This document shows, piece after piece, positions 58,289 through 64,000 of a DNA stretch of 64,000 nucleotides. How positions within the stretch are numbered: the first letter of the stretch is position 1; each line of letters starts with the position of its first letter. Origin of the DNA: PUPG01 sp031323845 (GTDB taxonomy: Bacteria; Bacteroidota; Bacteroidia; Bacteroidales; UBA7960); assembly GCA_031323845.1 (NCBI GenBank), contig JAVIYP010000005.1, positions 13,608 through 77,607 on the forward strand, read 5' to 3'. Both the position numbers and the translations under genes were made by a program. The notes under the pieces are model-generated. The model did not search any database. It was not told the origin of the DNA and saw only the letters and a list, made by a program, of their open reading frames with translations.

Positions 58289-59443
58289 ATGGCATTTTTT
58301 ATATTCTTCACCATTGTTCTGGGCATCTATGCCCTGGGAAATTATTATGTTTTCATCCGCGGGCTGCAAGCCATTCCGCCGGAAAGCATGCTGCGCAAAC
58401 ATTACATCGTATGGTTCTGGGTTCTTGCAGGCACCTATATCGCCGGAAGAGTCCTTGAAAATATACATCTCAGTTACCTGAGCGATGTGTTGGTCTGGAC
58501 AGGCTCTTTCTGGCTGGGAGCGCTCCTCTACTTTTTTCTGCTTGTGCTCTTGTTTGACCTTATCCGGTTGAGCAACGCCCTCTTGCCCTGGCTTCCTGGG
58601 TTTGTTACCGGCAACATGGCTAAAGTCAGGTTCTATGCTTTCGCAGGATCCGTTGCCGTTGTCTTCCTGTTGATGGTGGCAGGTTTCATCAATGCACGTT
58701 CTCCTGTGGTGAGGCATCTCGAGCTTCACATCAACAAGCCTGCCGGACCACTGAGTGAAGTAAACGCAGTGCTCATCTCCGATATCCACCTTGGCACCAT
58801 TATTGGCAACGGATATTTCAGCCGGCTTGTGGATAAGGCCATGGCACTGGAACCGGATATCATTCTGCTGGCAGGCGACATTCTGGACGAAGACCTGGCG
58901 CCTGTGATCAGGCAAGACATCGGAAAAACACTGCATCAGTTGCGTGCACCGCTTGGCGTTTTTGCCGTGATGGGCAATCACGAACACATTGGCGGCCACA
59001 ATGCAGCACAAGAGTACCTTGAGCGTCATGGGTTGCAGATACTCCGCGATACGGCTGTTATGGTTAACGAAAGCTTCTGGCTCGCCGGACGCGACGATCG
59101 CGACAAGCAGCGCTTTACGGGCAGGAGCCGGAAACCACTGGAAGAAGTATTGCACGAGGTTGACTTCAGCTATCCGGTGTTGTTGATGGATCACCAACCT
59201 TTTTATCTTGAAAAAGCAGCAGCCCTGGGTGTTGACCTGCAGGTTTCGGGGCATACCCACCACGGGCAGATGTGGCCGCTGAACTACATCACACGGGCAA
59301 TGTACACCATAAGTCACGGCTATGGAAATATCAACGGCATGCATGCTTACATTTCAAACGGGACAGGCACCTGGGGTCCGCCGGTCAGGATAGGAAACCG
59401 GCCTGAAATTGTACACCTGAGGCTGAAGTTTAAACAACCCTGA
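58289..59443 (+). CDS. Membrane-anchored metallophosphoesterase (YkuE-like)
   Basis: The 384-residue protein has four predicted N-terminal membrane segments (to about residue 140), then a calcineurin-like phosphoesterase domain. The metal ligands are clear: LISDIHLGTII, LLAGDILDED, VMGNHEHIGG and VSGHTHHGQMWPL. Related YkuE-type proteins act at the cytoplasmic membrane; the substrate here is unknown. An in-frame TTG at 58277 is a possible alternative start, but the ATG at 58289 directly precedes the first membrane helix. It is not linked to the neighbouring genes by spacing. Confidence 0.9.
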   Translation: MAFFIFFTIVLGIYALGNYYVFIRGLQAIPPESMLRKHYIVWFWVLAGTYIAGRVLENIHLSYLSDVLVWTGSFWLGALLYFFLLVLLFDLIRLSNALLPWLPGFVTGNMAKVRFYAFAGSVAVVFLLMVAGFINARSPVVRHLELHINKPAGPLSEVNAVLISDIHLGTIIGNGYFSRLVDKAMALEPDIILLAGDILDEDLAPVIRQDIGKTLHQLRAPLGVFAVMGNHEHIGGHNAAQEYLERHGLQILRDTAVMVNESFWLAGRDDRDKQRFTGRSRKPLEEVLHEVDFSYPVLLMDHQPFYLEKAAALGVDLQVSGHTHHGQMWPLNYITRAMYTISHGYGNINGMHAYISNGTGTWGPPVRIGNRPEIVHLRLKFKQP

Positions 59444-59685
59444 ACCGAGAGGCTGCTTGAAGCATTGGCTTCAGGAATGAGTGCATCCTCGCGTACTGCG
59501 TTGCAAAAACGAAGATTTTGATTGAGGTTGTTACATGACACTCAGCAATTATTACCCTAATGATTAGCATGTTGCTTTTTATGGTATGCGTTTTGCTTAA
59601 AAATGTGCACCTTAAATATAATATTAATAGCGTAATGATCAATACTGATATCCATAGCATCAACTGCAGCATTCTGATAAGAAAC

Positions 59686-62600
59686 ATGCGCATCCTGTTG
59701 CTGTATATCGTCTTGATCGTTGCCCCATTGCTTTCAAGCGCACAAACCTGGACGGGAAACGTGAGCGACAGCTGGCATGTGGCCGGCAACTGGAGTCCCC
59801 AAAATGTGCCCGGGCCGAATGCAACGGTAACCATACCACACGTGGGAAACAACCCCACCCCTGTCATCAGGCAAAACACCACCGTTAGAGAGATTTCCCT
59901 CACCAACACCTCGGCCCTGAGCCAGCTAACCGTAACCGACGGAGCAACGCTGACGGTAACCGAACGCTTCAACGTCAATTCCTTCGGGCACCTGATCCTC
60001 GATAACGGACATTTGCAGTTCAACGGCAACGGTGGCGGACAGCGCCGAATCAACATGGGCTGGTCAAATGCACTCATTCACGTGCTCAACAACGGAAGTC
60101 TGAGTTCTCCCCAGGCAAATTTGCAGGTAAACGGTGAACTGAGGCTGGATAGCGGCACCATTACCCTGGGTAATGGCTTTACTCTTGCCAATGATAAATT
60201 TTTTCGTGTTACAACCGGGCAGGTTTCGGTTTTCGGACGAACACAAATATTTGGCTTCGTGGAGGGAGGTGTCGGTAATTTCGTTTTCAACGGCAGTCCG
60301 TCCGACAACCAGCACACGGTAACCATACGTTCCGGAGGTCGTTTCTATATGGCACCCTCAACCTTTGCATCTCCCGATCCGCCCTGCGAGGAGAATACAC
60401 CGGTGCCTCCCCCGCTGAGCGGCGGCACAATAGACTTTTTGGTTCCTTCCGATGTGCAAAACAACGGGCGGTTGTTCGGAGGCGATGCCGTGATCACTTA
60501 CCATAAATCCACAATCTCACAAGGTGATGCCATTACCAGGATACACAACGGAACGCTTATTTACAAAGACAATGCCTCTTTCAGCAATTCAGCATCCCTC
60601 ATTATTACCTGTAAAGGAAGTGTTTTTGTAGAAGGCAATGGTACCTTTCAGCAAAGCGGGGTTATGGATGTGGGTGATGGCAACCTGACCATTAGCGGTA
60701 ATGCCATTTTTCAGAACACAGGAACGCTGTTCGGGGGAAATGGCAACATCACCTTCGAAGATGATGTTACTATTGCCGGCAACGGTGGTAGCATTTTTGC
60801 CGAAAACAGCACCATCACGTTCAGCGGTGGCACCTTCGACAACTCAGGCACCTTTGACCCTGGCACAAGCACCTTTGTCTTTTCCGGTGACGGCGATCAG
60901 CAAATTACCGGGACCAACAGTCAGATAACGTTTTACAACCTTGAGGTGGAAGAAGGATCAGACGTTCAGTCTTCGCAGAACGTGCTGGTGCTCAACAATA
61001 TGGCTGTTGAGGAAGATAGCTTTTTTGATGTGGATGACGGTTTGACCATCAACGTTATCGGTGAGGTTACCGGAGATCCTTTCGTTGACACCAACAGACC
61101 CTATATCATAACGCTCACCATCGTTGGCGAATCAACCATACAGGCAAGATTTAACGAAACGCTGACACAAAGCTCCGCACAAAACACTGCCAATTACAGG
61201 ATTGACGATGCCATTTTTAACGGCACGCAGATTGGCACCGTCAGCAGCGCCACACTGGGCGGTTCACAGAACAATGTGGTAACGCTGGAGCTTAACCTGA
61301 ACACTGTTTCCGGCGTTATCGAACAGGGGATTGATTATTTTCTGGTTGTCAATAATATATCCAACCTGACTCAGGGCACTGTAAGCCCTGATCACCGCAA
61401 GCGTTTTGGTTACCCCAGTTTTGCCGGTCTTCAGCTCAGATACTACCCGGGAGGCCTTGATAAAACCAACCTGAAGGTATGGTTTGACGCCGCAGACCCT
61501 GACTTTATCTTTGCCGACCCGGGCACTGCAACACCTGCCACCGATGGCGACGTGGTGGCATTCTGGGCAGACAAGTCAGGCAACAACAGGAATGCCGTGC
61601 AGCCGGCTGTGCCTTTCAGGCCCCTGCTGACCTTCGACCAGGCTATTGGAGGCCGTCCAAGCCTGTCTTTCAACAATACAGAGTTCATGGTGTTCGACGG
61701 CTCATTTGCCGTTGGATCAGAATACTCCATAACCTCTCTTGTGGCACGGAGCTCTTCCAAGACACACAATATATATCTCGGCGGAACCGGGACAGGCGCC
61801 AACAACAACCTTCACATTTTCTGGTCGGGCAGCACAAACCTCCGTCACCATCACTGGGGAGGCAATGACTACAGCGTTACCGTCCCGGCCTATGACGGTT
61901 CTTTGTTTGGAGAAATTCACACCATGGATCTTGCTTTAAGCAGGACCCCAAATCGCGGCACATGGAGGAACGGGGAGCTCCTTGGTAGCCGAAACGACAA
62001 CAGGACCCTTGTAGGATGGCCCGGATCGGCCATCGGGCGTTACATAGATGCCGCCAATCCCACAACCTTTAATTTCCGCTTTGAGGGTTATGTTTCCGAA
62101 ATGATCATGCATAACAAGGCGCTAAGTAACAGCGAACGCATCATCATTGAAAATTATCTGGCGGCAAAGTGGGGGCAAGACCTTGCGACTGCCGCAAAGA
62201 AATACAACACTCCTGATGGGTTCTTTCACCAGCTGGCCGGCATTGGCCGTGAAACCGGCACCGACCTGGTTGCCGAAACCGTCTATACATCCGGCGGCCT
62301 CGGTTTCAGAAGCAGTTTACCGGGCTTCCTGAACGACGACGGCAACTATCTGCTCGCCGCGCATAACAACATATCCGGAGTGGAAAGCAACCTTGTTCTC
62401 ATCAACAACTACATTCTCGAAAAATGGGCCAGGACATGGTACGTTGAAAAGACCCTGCCGGGCAATGATGGCACGCTTGCGATTTATTTTGACTTTCAGG
62501 ATTATGGCATTGCCCTTCCGGAATCCGGCAACGACTACCTGATCCTTTATCATCCCGAAGACCCCGGATTCTCGTCACCGTCAGCAACAGTGCTCAATGT

Positions 62601-64000
62601 GCCGGCCGTTATTTCAGGTGCGCAAGTGTCTTTTGATGTATCATCGCAAGACATCAACAATGGTTATTATACGTTGGCGCGATATGTTGCTGATGCCGTT
62701 GCCGATCCGGATCAGACCACCATCACGGCAGTTCCAACGGTGATTGAAGCTGTTGGTATCGGGCAATCGCAGATCACCGTAGTGGCGAAGTATTTCACAG
62801 GCGAACCCCTGGGTATTGGTGGTGATACTGTGGTCCTGCAATCATCCGCCGGAACGCTGGGCCCGGTAGTTGACAATAACGACGGCACCTACACGGCTGT
62901 CCTGACCTCGTCCGCCATTGAAGAAACTGCGGTGGTCTCGGGCACCATTAACGGAGATCCCATAGCCGCCACCGCTACTGTGGAATTTGTCACCGGGGCG
63001 GCAGATGCCGGAGAGTCCATCATTTTAGCCGACCCATTTCAGGTGATCGCCGATGGCATGTCTGCAACCCTGATCACAGTGCAGCTGCGCGATTACCTTG
63101 GCAACAACCTCACGACAGGCGGTGACCTGGTAACCCTGTCCGCTTCCGCGGGATCACTCGGTCCGGTAACAGACAACAACAACGGCACCCACTCTGCCAT
63201 ACTCACATCCGACACTGTTGCGCAAACAGTAGCAATAAACGGAACAATCAATGGGGCACCCATTGCCGAAGCAGGGATGGTGATGTTTATTGCAGGGCCG
63301 GCGGATCCCTCAAAAACCACGCTCCTGGCCTACCCGGAAAAAATAACAGCCGACGGAGAGTCTGTTGCTTACATCATGGTACAAGCCATTGACCAGTACG
63401 ACAACGTCATCACTACCGGAGGCGCCAATGTGCTGATCAATGCCACTGCAGGCACCCTGAGTGCCGTTACTGACGTGGGCAACGGCACCTACACCGCCTT
63501 GCTGACTTCCTCACAGAGTGTTGAAACGGCTATCATCACTGCTTCCATCAATGGCGACAACATTACGTCAACCGCTGCCGTTGAGTTTGTTGACTATATG
63601 GTGCTAAACTATTATCCCGGCGGGTTGGACAACACCAGGCTGCAGGCCTGGTATGATGCAGCCGATGCCGGCATGCTGTTCTCAGACATCGGCGGTATTA
63701 CCCCTGCAAGTCAGAGCGACAGGGTTGCTTTCTTAAAAGACAAGTCGATATTTTCGCGACATGCCACCCAGGAACTTTTTGCCGCACGGCCGTTGCTCAA
63801 CAATGCAGGTTTCGGCGGAAGACCTGCCCTGCTGTTTGACAATGCCGGGTTTCTGCTGTTTGACGGCACCTTCCTCGCCGGAACGAACTACACCCTGAGT
63901 GCCGTGGTGACACGCACATCCGGTAAAGAGTATAATGTGTATCTGGGCGGTTCAGCAACCGGAGAAAACAACAACCTGCATATATTCTGGGCTGTCTCTT
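59686..64000 (+). CDS. Giant modular surface protein, 5' part (runs off the window)
   Basis: The frame stays open from the ATG at 59686 to the window end (1438 codons). A signal peptide (MRILLLYIVLIVAPLLSSAQ) starts it; several upstream in-frame ATGs (59560-59635) are less likely. Residues about 20-540 are beta-helix-like, rich in G/N/T/S (TWTGNVSDSWHVAGNWSPQN at the start). A LamG-like module with the motif LKVWFDAADPDF runs from about 588 to 825. A linking domain (QLAGIGRETGTDLVAETVY) is next. Three Ig-like invasin-type repeats of about 100 residues start near 1005, 1105 and 1205. A second LamG-like module (LQAWYDAADAG) starts near 1308. An adhesin exported by a Bacteroidota system such as type IX is likely; the C-terminal sorting signal is outside the window. 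Confidence 0.85.
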   Translation, partial: MRILLLYIVLIVAPLLSSAQTWTGNVSDSWHVAGNWSPQNVPGPNATVTIPHVGNNPTPVIRQNTTVREISLTNTSALSQLTVTDGATLTVTERFNVNSFGHLILDNGHLQFNGNGGGQRRINMGWSNALIHVLNNGSLSSPQANLQVNGELRLDSGTITLGNGFTLANDKFFRVTTGQVSVFGRTQIFGFVEGGVGNFVFNGSPSDNQHTVTIRSGGRFYMAPSTFASPDPPCEENTPVPPPLSGGTIDFLVPSDVQNNGRLFGGDAVITYHKSTISQGDAITRIHNGTLIYKDNASFSNSASLIITCKGSVFVEGNGTFQQSGVMDVGDGNLTISGNAIFQNTGTLFGGNGNITFEDDVTIAGNGGSIFAENSTITFSGGTFDNSGTFDPGTSTFVFSGDGDQQITGTNSQITFYNLEVEEGSDVQSSQNVLVLNNMAVEEDSFFDVDDGLTINVIGEVTGDPFVDTNRPYIITLTIVGESTIQARFNETLTQSSAQNTANYRIDDAIFNGTQIGTVSSATLGGSQNNVVTLELNLNTVSGVIEQGIDYFLVVNNISNLTQGTVSPDHRKRFGYPSFAGLQLRYYPGGLDKTNLKVWFDAADPDFIFADPGTATPATDGDVVAFWADKSGNNRNAVQPAVPFRPLLTFDQAIGGRPSLSFNNTEFMVFDGSFAVGSEYSITSLVARSSSKTHNIYLGGTGTGANNNLHIFWSGSTNLRHHHWGGNDYSVTVPAYDGSLFGEIHTMDLALSRTPNRGTWRNGELLGSRNDNRTLVGWPGSAIGRYIDAANPTTFNFRFEGYVSEMIMHNKALSNSERIIIENYLAAKWGQDLATAAKKYNTPDGFFHQLAGIGRETGTDLVAETVYTSGGLGFRSSLPGFLNDDGNYLLAAHNNISGVESNLVLINNYILEKWARTWYVEKTLPGNDGTLAIYFDFQDYGIALPESGNDYLILYHPEDPGFSSPSATVLNVPAVISGAQVSFDVSSQDINNGYYTLARYVADAVADPDQTTITAVPTVIEAVGIGQSQITVVAKYFTGEPLGIGGDTVVLQSSAGTLGPVVDNNDGTYTAVLTSSAIEETAVVSGTINGDPIAATATVEFVTGAADAGESIILADPFQVIADGMSATLITVQLRDYLGNNLTTGGDLVTLSASAGSLGPVTDNNNGTHSAILTSDTVAQTVAINGTINGAPIAEAGMVMFIAGPADPSKTTLLAYPEKITADGESVAYIMVQAIDQYDNVITTGGANVLINATAGTLSAVTDVGNGTYTALLTSSQSVETAIITASINGDNITSTAAVEFVDYMVLNYYPGGLDNTRLQAWYDAADAGMLFSDIGGITPASQSDRVAFLKDKSIFSRHATQELFAARPLLNNAGFGGRPALLFDNAGFLLFDGTFLAGTNYTLSAVVTRTSGKEYNVYLGGSATGENNNLHIFWAVS

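Noticed and set aside
58253..59344. Long minus-strand open frame opposite the metallophosphoesterase.
   Set aside because: Its translation is rich in His, Gln and Cys with no domain, while the plus-strand protein has complete active-site motifs.

Overview
The window is a gene-dense piece of chromosome from a member of the Bacteroidota, most likely the Bacteroidales. The protein families point there: a TonB-family protein, DUF4270 and DUF5723 envelope proteins, an archaeal/eukaryal-type prolyl-tRNA synthetase, a short glycogen-synthase-like GT5 protein, an EF-G paralog, a cobalamin-dependent ribonucleotide reductase and an AURKAIP1/COX24-domain mini-protein. Many genes also have a TAnnTTTG -7 promoter element, and most starts lack a Shine-Dalgarno sequence. 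I recognise no rRNA, tRNA, CRISPR array, transposase, integrase or phage gene. Nearly everything is core or envelope metabolism.

Layout. 1-2.3 kb: a DUF59 Fe-S assembly factor, GcvH, a VanZ-like membrane protein and a TonB-family protein. 2.3-12.4 kb: RecG, an outer-membrane barrel, an rpoN operon with a PAP2-like membrane protein, AsnS, a glycosyltransferase, class II aldolase and a SPOR-domain protein. 12.4-21.1 kb: ProS, a Tyr/His/Ser-rich lipoprotein, an OMPP1/FadL-type porin, a zinc-ribbon coiled-coil protein, a Nif3-like protein and LpxK. This block is bracketed by two inverted copies of a composite intergenic repeat (family A). 21.1-29.9 kb: genome maintenance and translation genes (Ssb, MutY, HU, the COX24-domain mini-protein, RNase E/G, RecX, release factor 2 with a programmed +1 frameshift, NrdJ). 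29.9-39.6 kb, minus strand: an AbgT transporter, an EF-G paralog with degenerate GTPase motifs, and an operon of glycogen-synthase-like protein, DUF4270 lipoprotein, GlmS, exported flavodoxin and PfkB kinase. 39.6-44.4 kb, plus strand: PanC, PanD, a UPF0104 membrane protein, RfaE2 and an S41 protease, divergent from the glycogen-synthase operon through overlapping promoters. 44.4-49.6 kb, minus strand: an HD-domain protein and a three-gene envelope operon. 50-57 kb: a shikimate operon aroB-aroE-aroA-aroC and a thioredoxin-domain YyaL protein, bracketed by two inverted copies of a second repeat (family B). 57.2-64 kb: an SDR oxidoreductase, a membrane metallophosphoesterase and the first 1438 codons of a giant modular surface protein that runs off the window.

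The least expected structure is in the intergenic regions. Two unrelated composite repeats each occur as an inverted pair around a block of normal genes. Both carry a tandem tract of about 8 bp units and a tract of about 7 bp units. Family B also has a roughly 70 bp core with a single difference between its copies. Other points to check are the CATGAA/TTCATG palindromes next to the rpoN promoter, a 36 bp perfect palindrome after ssb, the degenerate EF-G paralog, an AroE with an unexplained C-terminal extension, and a strong Shine-Dalgarno sequence on an unusual lipoprotein. All functions are inferred from reading the translations; no database search was possible.
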